Assembly (NCBI GenBank): GCA_965208605.1
Contig: OZ242345.1
Span: forward strand, 1,054,001 to 1,118,000
Source of the DNA: UBA9659 sp965208605
Lineage (GTDB): Bacteria; Pseudomonadota; Gammaproteobacteria; Pseudomonadales; Azotimanducaceae
Length of the DNA: 64,000 bases
Reading direction: 5' to 3'
This document shows, one piece after another, positions 43,374 to 49,972 of this stretch (position 1 is its first letter; the number at the start of each line of letters is the position of its first letter). Made by a program: the position numbers and the translations under genes. The notes beneath the pieces were generated by a model. It made no database searches. It was not told where the DNA came from and was given only the letters and a program-made list of their open reading frames with translations.

Positions 43374-43526
43374 TTAGACCTTTTTTAGATTTTCGAACTC
43401 CACAAATTCTTTATCCCCTTGAATGTTATACATTCGAAGATTAAGGCGTGGGCAGTTGCATATATCAAACTGTGGTCTGTTGCCGCCCATAATATAAGTT
43501 GTATCGGCATCTGATGTATTTTTCAT
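43374..43526 (-). CDS. 50-aa protein of unknown function
   Basis: A short frame begins MKNTSDADTTYIMGGNRPQF, continues ICNCPRLNLRMYNIQGDKEF and ends NLKKV. It starts 13 bp after the stop of the 333-aa gene on the same strand and ends 83 bp before the M15-like gene. A CNC motif and overall charged composition are visible; no family is recognised. Tight spacing and a clean ATG-to-stop frame make it a plausible third member of this operon. Confidence 0.45.
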   Translation of the reverse strand: MKNTSDADTTYIMGGNRPQFDICNCPRLNLRMYNIQGDKEFVEFENLKKV

Positions 43527-43539
43527 TGTGTGGGGCATG

Positions 43540-44541
43540 CTATTGCTTGGGTGAGGCGATTACCATCAGCATGTATAAGTCAAAGGTTTCACAATAACTA
43601 AAGACTGTAATTACGGCATGCCCAAACAGTTCCCCGTTGAAACGGAAATTGTCTCCGTTTTCTTCCCCCAATAGCCGAAGTAGAGTGCTGCGAGTTGAAA
43701 TGAACCTCTTTTGAGCAATTGGGTTTTCTTCCTTCTCATCACTTTCAAAAATCGCCGCATTCATTGAGATGGCTGTATTCTTAACATGCTGGAAGAAATC
43801 CAAAGGTTCTTCTTCAAATTCAACAAATGGCGTGTCAATCTCCGTTCGCCTTCTTTGTCGCAACCAATGCAAGACTCTCTCCAACCTTTCGCTCTCAATA
43901 TCTTCGGCTTCAGAGTGAGCCTTTCCTCCAATGCCTGGTTGATGATATGTGACAGATCGATGGGATGATTTAATATTATCAATCGACGCAAAATGGCTGT
44001 TATCAATTATTTTTCCATTACTCACATGTTCAAGCAGTTTATTGACCGTGTGGAATGCTGCAGCCACATAAAAGACTTCTCCTCGTTCTTTCACCTGTGA
44101 TTTAAGACTAGCCAGTACTTTGTGCTGGTGCATTGGATCTTTTGATCCCACCTTTAGACCATAGCGATAATAAGGTTGCTTATAATCTGCCCACTCTTTA
44201 GCTGACGCTTGGGTCAAATATTCTGGACGCTTATATTGGAAGAATAGGTTCATTAGACACTTTGGCATATAGTCAACTCGCCCTTTGGGTAATAGATCAA
44301 TATCAGCAAGCGATATGCCCGAATGAGGTGTCTGAAATAGTAACCAACTTATAAACCGTCCCAAATATTGGGGAGCTAAAATTCGCCACAGGTAATGGAA
44401 AGGTGGCAAACAAAAAGCACTGTCAAAGCCAAGCCATTGCTCATCATGCGGACTAAATGAATACGCCGGGCCATTGGCCAGACGAGACATTTCATAATCG
44501 AATATTTTTTCGAAAGTCCTTTCCTTAAATTCAGATTTCAA
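43540..44541 (-). CDS. Hypothetical 333-aa protein (accessory island)
   Basis: I do not recognise a named family. The start is TTG 44539-44541, supported by AGGAG seven bases upstream. The N-terminal third contains FEKIFDYEMSRLANGPAYSF, then EQWLGFDSAF and, about residue 100, LFFQYKRPEYL. An acidic residue followed by QxK resembles the PD-(D/E)xK nuclease core, but the evidence is weak. The C-terminal part is charged (RQRRRTEIDTPFVEFEEEP). It is the first gene after the tRNA genes and leads a row with the 50-aa and M15-like genes and the RES-domain protein. Base composition is more AT-rich than the nuo or edd regions. Confidence 0.6.
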   Translation of the reverse strand: MKSEFKERTFEKIFDYEMSRLANGPAYSFSPHDEQWLGFDSAFCLPPFHYLWRILAPQYLGRFISWLLFQTPHSGISLADIDLLPKGRVDYMPKCLMNLFFQYKRPEYLTQASAKEWADYKQPYYRYGLKVGSKDPMHQHKVLASLKSQVKERGEVFYVAAAFHTVNKLLEHVSNGKIIDNSHFASIDNIKSSHRSVTYHQPGIGGKAHSEAEDIESERLERVLHWLRQRRRTEIDTPFVEFEEEPLDFFQHVKNTAISMNAAIFESDEKEENPIAQKRFISTRSTLLRLLGEENGDNFRFNGELFGHAVITVFSYCETFDLYMLMVIASPKQ

Positions 44542-44629
44542 TTGTTCGCTCCTAGTAGTTTTTTGCTACTGTGCACGAGACATATCTCGCACTGCCCTCG
44601 CCATACACCACCCCTTTGATGTTCAGCAA

Positions 44630-44697
44630 TGATGTTGAGGCAGTGCCTTCGTTCCTCTGGGTCCCGGCTTTCACCGAGATGACGGGGGCTTATACAC
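44630..44697. repeat. Composite intergenic repeat, partial copy
   Basis: TGCCTTCGTTCCTCTGGGTC, CGGCTTTCACCGAGATGACG and GGGGC form a partial, diverged copy of the repeat family immediately downstream of the tRNA-Ser 3' end. Confidence 0.6.
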
Positions 44698-44788
44698 TGG
44701 CGGAGAGGGAGGGATTCGAACCCTCGATGGGCTTTTAACCCATACTCCCTTAGCAGGGGAGCGCCTTCAGCCACTCGGCCACCTCTCC
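44698..44788 (-). tRNA. tRNA-Ser (anticodon GCT)
   Basis: Read leftward: acceptor GGAGAGG, D-stem GGCCGAGTGGC, anticodon loop CTGCTAA, a long variable arm (TATGGGTTAAAAGCCCATC) typical of class II tRNA, T-loop GGTTCGAATCC, acceptor CCTCTCC with discriminator G and encoded CCA. The 3' end faces the accessory gene block, an arrangement common for island insertion. Confidence 0.96.
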
Positions 44789-44813
44789 GTGATTGCACAA
44801 CCATGAAACATCG

Positions 44814-44861
44814 CATGACCATGACATGGACATGACACGGACATGCCGTGGACATGGATAT
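44814..44861. repeat. Imperfect short repeats between the two tRNA genes
   Basis: The 72-bp spacer between the tRNAs is largely built of ACATG-containing units about 11-12 bp apart (TGGACATGACA, CGGACATGCCG, TGGACATGGA). Confidence 0.55.
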
Positions 44862-44937
44862 GGCGCGCTGGGAGGGATTCGAACCCCCGACCCCCTGGTT
44901 CGTAGCCAGGTACTCTATCCAACTGAGCTACCAGCGC
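44861..44937 (-). tRNA. tRNA-Arg (anticodon ACG)
   Basis: Read leftward: acceptor GCGCTGG, D-arm TAGCTCAGTTGGATAGAG, anticodon stem-loop CCTGGCTACGAACCAGG, T-arm GGGGGTTCGAATCCC, acceptor CCAGCGC, discriminator G and encoded CCA. It lies 72 bp upstream of tRNA-Ser on the same strand, so they are probably co-transcribed. Confidence 0.96.
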
Positions 44938-45027
44938 AGGTCTTTTCTAAACCGACTTCTATACAAGCGGGGGCGCATTATAGAGACATGTAGCGTCAAA
45001 ATTCCATCACCCCATGCGGATGGGTGT

Positions 45028-45300
45028 TTTTTTGCCGTCATTCTTGTTCGCCGCCACGCCGTCATTCTTGTCGAAGCCAGTCGTACAGCCGAAGGCGGCT
45101 TACGGCGCCCCGCGCCGTCATTCTCGAGCTTGCTCGGGAATCCAGAGGAACGAAGTCAACCACCTTGATATTCCCGCTACACCTCAACGGGGGTGGCGCG
45201 AGCATATCGGGAGGAGCGCACGAGAATCCAGAGGAATAAAGGCAATACTGCTCGTTCCTCTGGATTCCCGCCTTCGGCGAGAAGAATGACGGGGGTTCGG
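45028..45300. repeat. Large composite palindromic intergenic repeat
   Basis: Contains several GTCATTCTTG/GTCATTCTCG starts, GAATCCAGAGGAACGAAG, ACCACCTTGATATTCCCGC (shared with 26840), CGGGGGTGGCGCGAGCATATC (close to 40605 in inverse) and an inverted end CTGGATTCCCGCCTTCGGCG with AGAATGACGGGGG. It is the fullest copy of the mosaic element in the window and shows that the short copies elsewhere are fragments of it. Confidence 0.8.
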
Positions 45301-45354
45301 GGAGTTGCGGTGCTGTCCAATCCAATATATTTTTGTACTAGTAAATACTGAGGT

Positions 45355-46950
45355 ATGTCTCCGATGAGAAAATTTGTGATTGGACGCAAGCAGGACGGTG
45401 ACCTGCTACTAGACAAGACGGGTGTGTCCTGCCTGAGAGGGTTAGGGGCGGGAGCGACTGGCTTGGTCCTGACTGGATTGTTGATCGGCGGGTCAGAAAC
45501 AGCAGGGAGCGAGGAAGGGATAGCAGCAAAAGCAACACTGCTGTGCGGAAGCCATTACATCAAGGAAGAATACACCAAAGCCTTGGAGTGGTGTCATCAA
45601 GCAGCAGAGCAAGGACACGCTGGCGGTCAAGCCTTACTCGGTGATATGTACGAGAATGGCAAAGGCGTTGCTCAGGATGATGCCGAAGCAGTCAAGTGGT
45701 ATCGCAAGGCAGCAGAACAAGGAATTGAGGAAACCCAATACAACCTCGGTCAGATGTACGCGGAAGGCAGAGGCGTTGCTCAGGATGATGCCGAAGCAGC
45801 TAAGTGGTTTCGCAAGGCTGCAGAACAAGGAGATGCAGACGGTCAAGCCAAACTCGGTGTTATGTACTACAAGGGTCAAGGTGTTAATAAGGATTACGCC
45901 GAAGCGATCATGTGGTTTCGCAAGGCTGCAGATCAAGGAAATGCGGAAGCCCAATTCAACCTCGGTGTTATGTACTACAACGGCCTAGGTATTGATAAAA
46001 ATTACGCAGAAGCAGTTAAGTGGTATCGCAAGGCTGCATATCAGGGAGATGCGGATGCCCAAAACAACCTCGGCATAATGTACCAAACTGACACAGGCGT
46101 TGCTCAAGATGACGCTGAGGCAGTTAAGTGGTATCGCAAGGCAGCAGAACAAGGATATGCATCAAGTCAAGCCATCCTCGGTGTTATGTACGAGAATGGA
46201 TATGGCGTTAGCAAAGATTACACCGAAGCAGTCAAGTGGTATCGCAAGTCAGCAGAACAAGGACATGCAGATGCCCTAAACAGCCTCGGTATTATGTACG
46301 AGAATGGATATGGTGTTGCTCAGGATTATGCCGAAGCGGTCAAGTGGTATCGCAAGTCAGCAGAGCAAGGACATGCAGGCGGTCAAGTCAACCTCGGTTT
46401 GATGTACTGGAATGGCAGAGGTGTTGCTCAGGATGGTGCCGAAGCGGTCATGTGGTATCGCAGGGCAGCAGAGCAAGGGCATGCAGATGGTCAAGTTATA
46501 CTCGGTGTGATGTATTACATCGGCGAAGATGTTAATAAGGATTACGCCGAAGCAGTTAAATGGTATCGCAAGGCTGCAGAGCAAGGATATGCAGAGGGTC
46601 AAGTCATCCTTGGTGAGATGTACGAGAACGGTGAGGGTGTCTCTCATAGCTACAGTGAGGCGATCAAGTGGTTTCGCAAGGCTGCGGAACAAGAACATGC
46701 AGGCGGTTTAGTCAAACTCGGTCTGATGTACGAGAATGGATATGGTGTTGCTCAGGATGATGCCGAAGCGGTCAAGTGGTATCGCAAGGGAGTGGAGCAA
46801 GGAGATGCGGATGCCCAATACAACCTCGGGTGGAGGTATTACACCGGTCTAGGTGTTAAAGAAGATTACGCCGAAGCAGCTAAGTGGTTCCGCAAGGCAG
46901 CAGAGCAAGGACACCTAGGCGCCAAGGATATACTTGAAGAGTATTTTTAA
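45355..46950 (+). CDS. Sel1-repeat protein (13 repeats)
   Basis: A 531-aa protein. After a short N-terminal segment with one hydrophobic stretch (about residues 25-45, GLGAGATGLVLTGLLIGG) come twelve exact-length 36-residue Sel1 repeats and a final partial one. Each has the consensus AEAVKWYRKAAEQG, then LG-x-MY-x-NG-x-GV. Sel1 repeats form alpha-alpha solenoids that bind proteins; many act at the envelope or as adaptors. The hydrophobic segment may be a membrane anchor or uncleaved signal. The ATG at 45364 (residue 4) is an alternative start with better spacing from GAGG. DNA of neighbouring repeats is very similar, favouring copy-number change. Partner proteins are unknown. Confidence 0.88.
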   Translation: MSPMRKFVIGRKQDGDLLLDKTGVSCLRGLGAGATGLVLTGLLIGGSETAGSEEGIAAKATLLCGSHYIKEEYTKALEWCHQAAEQGHAGGQALLGDMYENGKGVAQDDAEAVKWYRKAAEQGIEETQYNLGQMYAEGRGVAQDDAEAAKWFRKAAEQGDADGQAKLGVMYYKGQGVNKDYAEAIMWFRKAADQGNAEAQFNLGVMYYNGLGIDKNYAEAVKWYRKAAYQGDADAQNNLGIMYQTDTGVAQDDAEAVKWYRKAAEQGYASSQAILGVMYENGYGVSKDYTEAVKWYRKSAEQGHADALNSLGIMYENGYGVAQDYAEAVKWYRKSAEQGHAGGQVNLGLMYWNGRGVAQDGAEAVMWYRRAAEQGHADGQVILGVMYYIGEDVNKDYAEAVKWYRKAAEQGYAEGQVILGEMYENGEGVSHSYSEAIKWFRKAAEQEHAGGLVKLGLMYENGYGVAQDDAEAVKWYRKGVEQGDADAQYNLGWRYYTGLGVKEDYAEAAKWFRKAAEQGHLGAKDILEEYF

Positions 46951-46989
46951 AATTGTGCATGTTCACCAATTCACTTCCCTGTTTTGTTT

Positions 46990-47193
46990 ATTTCCAGCGG
47001 CTTGCGCCGACACTCTGGATTCCCGCCTTCGGCGAGAATCCAAAGGAACAAAGGCAACTGACGGGCTGGAGGACAGGAATAAATCGGCAAACAGTACTCT
47101 TTTTTACTGGATTCCCGTCACCCTAGTCATCACAGCCATCGGCTGTGATGACTAGGGTGACGGGAATGACAGCGCGGCGGGAATCCAGAGGAA
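46990..47193. repeat. Composite intergenic repeat containing a 27-bp perfect hairpin
   Basis: The 275-bp gap after the Sel1 gene contains CTCTGGATTCCCGCCTTCGG, GAGAATCCAAAGGAACAAAG and a second half ending GGGAATCCAGAGGAACAA. Inside it, arms 47111-47137 and 47141-47167 are perfect 27-base complements around a 3-base loop (ATTCCCGTCACC... / ...GGTGACGGGAAT). Such a stem would fold strongly in RNA or single-stranded DNA. Confidence 0.85.
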
Positions 47194-47366
47194 CAATTGA
47201 GTTGTATGTCTATATGCTTTCACTGTTATCGGCCAGGGTCGGGGATTTGAGTATCTTTTTCTTTGGAAGAAGTGCGAGATGTATCTGGTTTGAGTTTGCT
47301 ATTCAAGATATGAGTCATCAGGCTAGGAATACCCGGCTCGTATAGAAGCGTACCCGGTGGACGCCA
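47194..47366. repeat. 173-bp block identical to 48582-48754
   Basis: Bases 47194-47366 (3' end of the first AAA ATPase gene plus its downstream sequence) match 48582-48754 without a difference. The identity covers non-coding sequence, so it reflects recent duplication or gene conversion, not selection on the protein. Confidence 0.9.
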
Positions 47367-48413
47367 AACAAAATCCATGCCTACCAATGCCTGTAATGTA
47401 TTTGATGCGAAGTGATCGTCTGCCTTGTCGGCGGGTAGCAGGTCCTTGATTAACAAAATAAGGTCGTCCTCTATGAATCCTTTTGTGTCCTGAAATGCTT
47501 CTGCAATTGCATAAGCGGCTGGTAACAATCTTTCCTGGCGCAGTTTTGTGCGACGCTCGGCATAAAGGTCTTGTCTGAAACTGTCGATAGCAGGTGCCAC
47601 AATCTCAACCTGCTCGGCAGTCAATCTATTTGAGTTTGTCTTCTTTGCTTCATCCCACAGCACCTTGCCCCATCGCTGTATGAAGTAGGGGTATTGCTGA
47701 CTATCCTGCACAACCCTTTGCAGTGCATCAGGGTCTATTGTTATGCCATCTTCTTGGAGCGGTTTTGCTATGGCATCCGCAGTCGCTTCTTCGCCTAGTC
47801 GGCCAATACCGATCATCGTAGAACGTTCACTGAAGGTAGCGTTCACAGAGTTAAGGAAAGCCCGAAGTCCGGGTGTGCCCGCGAGAAGTAGTAAAAAAGG
47901 TGCTTCTCTCCGAACAGCTTGACTCAGGTTTAACAAACCACGGCATAAATCCGGGTTCATCGTATGGGCTTCATCTACCAGAAACACCAAAGGCTCTTTG
48001 TTGCACTCTTTTATCAACGCGCTTTCCAGCAATTTACTGGACAGACTTTCTGATCTCCAAGTGGCGGATACAATAGGAAGTTTAATATTTGCTTTATTGG
48101 GCTTTAAATTCTCCCAGAAATCACTAGGGAGTAGTCGTTCCCACAGCTTCGCTGGGGATGTTACGTATTCTGCGCGGATGGCATGATATTCAGATCCACC
48201 TTTTTGGGTTTCGTCTTCAATCCAACTTAGCATTACTGTTTTGCCCATGCCCCTGGGTCCATACATGAGTATGTTGCCAGCAGGCGCTCTGCCATTGCTC
48301 AGCCTTGCCAGGTCTTCGTTGATAATCGCCTGTTCTTTCTCTCGACCCGCGAGATATGGCGGGAGTTGCCCATCGCCGGGATTAAATGGATTTGAACCTT
48401 TATCCAATGTCAT
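47226..48413 (-). CDS. AAA+ ATPase (Orc1/STAND-like NTPase), copy 1
   Basis: A 395-aa P-loop ATPase. Walker A is MYGPRGMGKT (about residues 51-60), Walker B is LVFLVDEAHTM (about 140-150), and sensor-like LLLLAGTPGLRAF follows; the C-terminal region is a helical lid plus a winged-helix-like part ending SLMTHILNSKLKPD. This architecture resembles archaeal-type ATPase/Orc1-like proteins found near defence and stress genes. The start is ATG 48413 (MTLDKGSNPFNPG) by alignment with copy 2 and GAGG upstream; a GTG lies nine bases earlier. It is one of two tandem paralogues that differ mainly between the Walker motifs. No effector gene is adjacent, so the role is unknown. Confidence 0.75.
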   Translation of the reverse strand: MTLDKGSNPFNPGDGQLPPYLAGREKEQAIINEDLARLSNGRAPAGNILMYGPRGMGKTVMLSWIEDETQKGGSEYHAIRAEYVTSPAKLWERLLPSDFWENLKPNKANIKLPIVSATWRSESLSSKLLESALIKECNKEPLVFLVDEAHTMNPDLCRGLLNLSQAVRREAPFLLLLAGTPGLRAFLNSVNATFSERSTMIGIGRLGEEATADAIAKPLQEDGITIDPDALQRVVQDSQQYPYFIQRWGKVLWDEAKKTNSNRLTAEQVEIVAPAIDSFRQDLYAERRTKLRQERLLPAAYAIAEAFQDTKGFIEDDLILLIKDLLPADKADDHFASNTLQALVGMDFVWRPPGTLLYEPGIPSLMTHILNSKLKPDTSRTSSKEKDTQIPDPGR

Positions 48414-48581
48414 GCTGAGCACCCTCGTTGTTCGTTAGTAATTATGCCTAATTCCTGAAAGAAGGGTAGCACCTATCGTTATCAGCACATACAAGAATGG
48501 CGGCGAGGATGACGGAAAAATATACAGGCTGGATTCCCGAGCAAGCTCGAGAATGACGGCGGGGGCGGGAATCCAGAGGAG

Positions 48582-48754
48582 CAATTGAGTTGTATGTCTA
48601 TATGCTTTCACTGTTATCGGCCAGGGTCGGGGATTTGAGTATCTTTTTCTTTGGAAGAAGTGCGAGATGTATCTGGTTTGAGTTTGCTATTCAAGATATG
48701 AGTCATCAGGCTAGGAATACCCGGCTCGTATAGAAGCGTACCCGGTGGACGCCA
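48582..48754. repeat. 173-bp block identical to 47194-47366
   Basis: Second copy of the identical segment, covering the end of the second AAA ATPase gene and following bases. Upstream flanks of the two genes are also nearly identical (CTAATTCCTGAAAGAAGGGT at both), so the duplicated unit is about 1.39 kb. Confidence 0.9.
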
Positions 48755-49816
48755 GACAAAATCCGTGGCTACCAATGCTTGTAATGTATTGGCTGCGTGT
48801 CGGTCGTTTGCCTTGTCGGCGGGTAGCAGGTCCTTGATTAACACAATGAGGTCGTTGAGCATCATTTTTTTTGTCTCTTGAAACGCCTCTGCTATTACAT
48901 AAGCGGCTGGTAACAATTCTTCCTGGCGCAGTTTTGTACGACGTTCCGCATAAAAGCCTTGCCTGAAATTGTCGATAGCAGGTGCCACAATATCAACCTG
49001 CTCGGCAGTCAGTTGAGTCGAGTTTGTCTTCTTTGCTTCATCCCAGAGTGCATCGCCCCATCGTTGTATGAAATAAGGGAAGTGCTGACTATCCTGCACA
49101 ACCCTTTGCAGTGCATCAGGGTCTATTGTTATGTCATCTTCCTGCAACGGTTTTGTTATGGCATCCGCAGTAGCTTCTTCGCTTAGTCGGCCAACACCAA
49201 TCATCGTGGAACGTTCACTGAAACTGGCGTTCACAGAGTTAAGGAAAGCCCGAAGTCCGGGTGTGCCCGCGAGGACTAGCAAAAAAGGTGCTTCTCCCCG
49301 AACAAGTTGGCTTAGGTTTAACAAACCACGGCATAAATCCGGGTCCATCGTATGGGCTTCATCTACCAGAAACACCAAAGGCTGCTTGTTGCACTCTTTT
49401 ATCAACGCGCTTTCCAAAAAATCATTGGACGGGCTTCCTGATTTCCAAGTGGCAGCTAGAGCGATAACTGAAGCCCTCACTTTATTAGGCAGCCAACGCT
49501 TCCACCAAGCATCAGTGAGCAGCCAATCCCACATGTGCGCGGGAGATGTTAATTCTTCAGGACTTACTCCGCTTGTGCGTATAGTCTTATATTCAGATTC
49601 ATCCTTTTCAGTTTCGTCTTCAATCCAACTTAGCAGTGCTGTTTTACCCATGCCCCTGGGTCCATACATGAATATGTCGGCAGCAGGCGCTCTGCCATTG
49701 TTCAGCCTGGCAAGGTTTTCTCTGATAATCGCCCGTTCTTTCTCTCGACCCGCGAGATAGGGCGGGGGTTGCCCCGTGCCGGGATTAAATGGATTTGAAC
49801 CTTCATTCAATGTCAT
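48614..49816 (-). CDS. AAA+ ATPase (Orc1/STAND-like NTPase), copy 2
   Basis: A 400-aa paralogue of the ATPase at 47226. Walker A MYGPRGMGKT and Walker B LVFLVDEAHTMDPDL are conserved, and the last 48 residues (FVWRPPGTLLYEPG to IPDPGR) are identical in both copies. The segment between Walker A and B (about residues 65-130; for example TSGVSPEELTSPAHMWDWLL against the shorter copy-1 sequence) is clearly diverged and five residues longer. That pattern suggests a variable, target-sensing part on a constant frame (inference). The start is ATG 49816. It is separated from copy 1 by a repeat-containing 200-bp spacer on the same strand. Confidence 0.75.
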   Translation of the reverse strand: MTLNEGSNPFNPGTGQPPPYLAGREKERAIIRENLARLNNGRAPAADIFMYGPRGMGKTALLSWIEDETEKDESEYKTIRTSGVSPEELTSPAHMWDWLLTDAWWKRWLPNKVRASVIALAATWKSGSPSNDFLESALIKECNKQPLVFLVDEAHTMDPDLCRGLLNLSQLVRGEAPFLLVLAGTPGLRAFLNSVNASFSERSTMIGVGRLSEEATADAITKPLQEDDITIDPDALQRVVQDSQHFPYFIQRWGDALWDEAKKTNSTQLTAEQVDIVAPAIDNFRQGFYAERRTKLRQEELLPAAYVIAEAFQETKKMMLNDLIVLIKDLLPADKANDRHAANTLQALVATDFVWRPPGTLLYEPGIPSLMTHILNSKLKPDTSRTSSKEKDTQIPDPGR

Positions 49817-49972
49817 GGTTGGTGTCCTCGTTGTTCGTCAATGATTATGCCTAATTCCTGAAAGAAGGGTAGCACCTTCGTTATCAGCACATACAAGAAT
49901 GACGGGGTTCGGGGGGAAGCCAGTCATTGAATAAGTGAACACATACAAGAATGACGGTATGCTAAGCCAGTT

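Noticed and set aside
44698..44937. Direct repeat of the tRNA-Ser 3' end marking the far edge of an island
   Set aside because: The only similar string is the T-arm of the adjacent tRNA-Arg, which is ordinary tRNA similarity; no second att-like copy was seen near 40800 or elsewhere in the window.
49817..49972. Search for oadG upstream of oadA
   Set aside because: The gap holds only duplicated flank of the ATPase gene and intergenic-repeat fragments; no frame encoding a small membrane protein was found.
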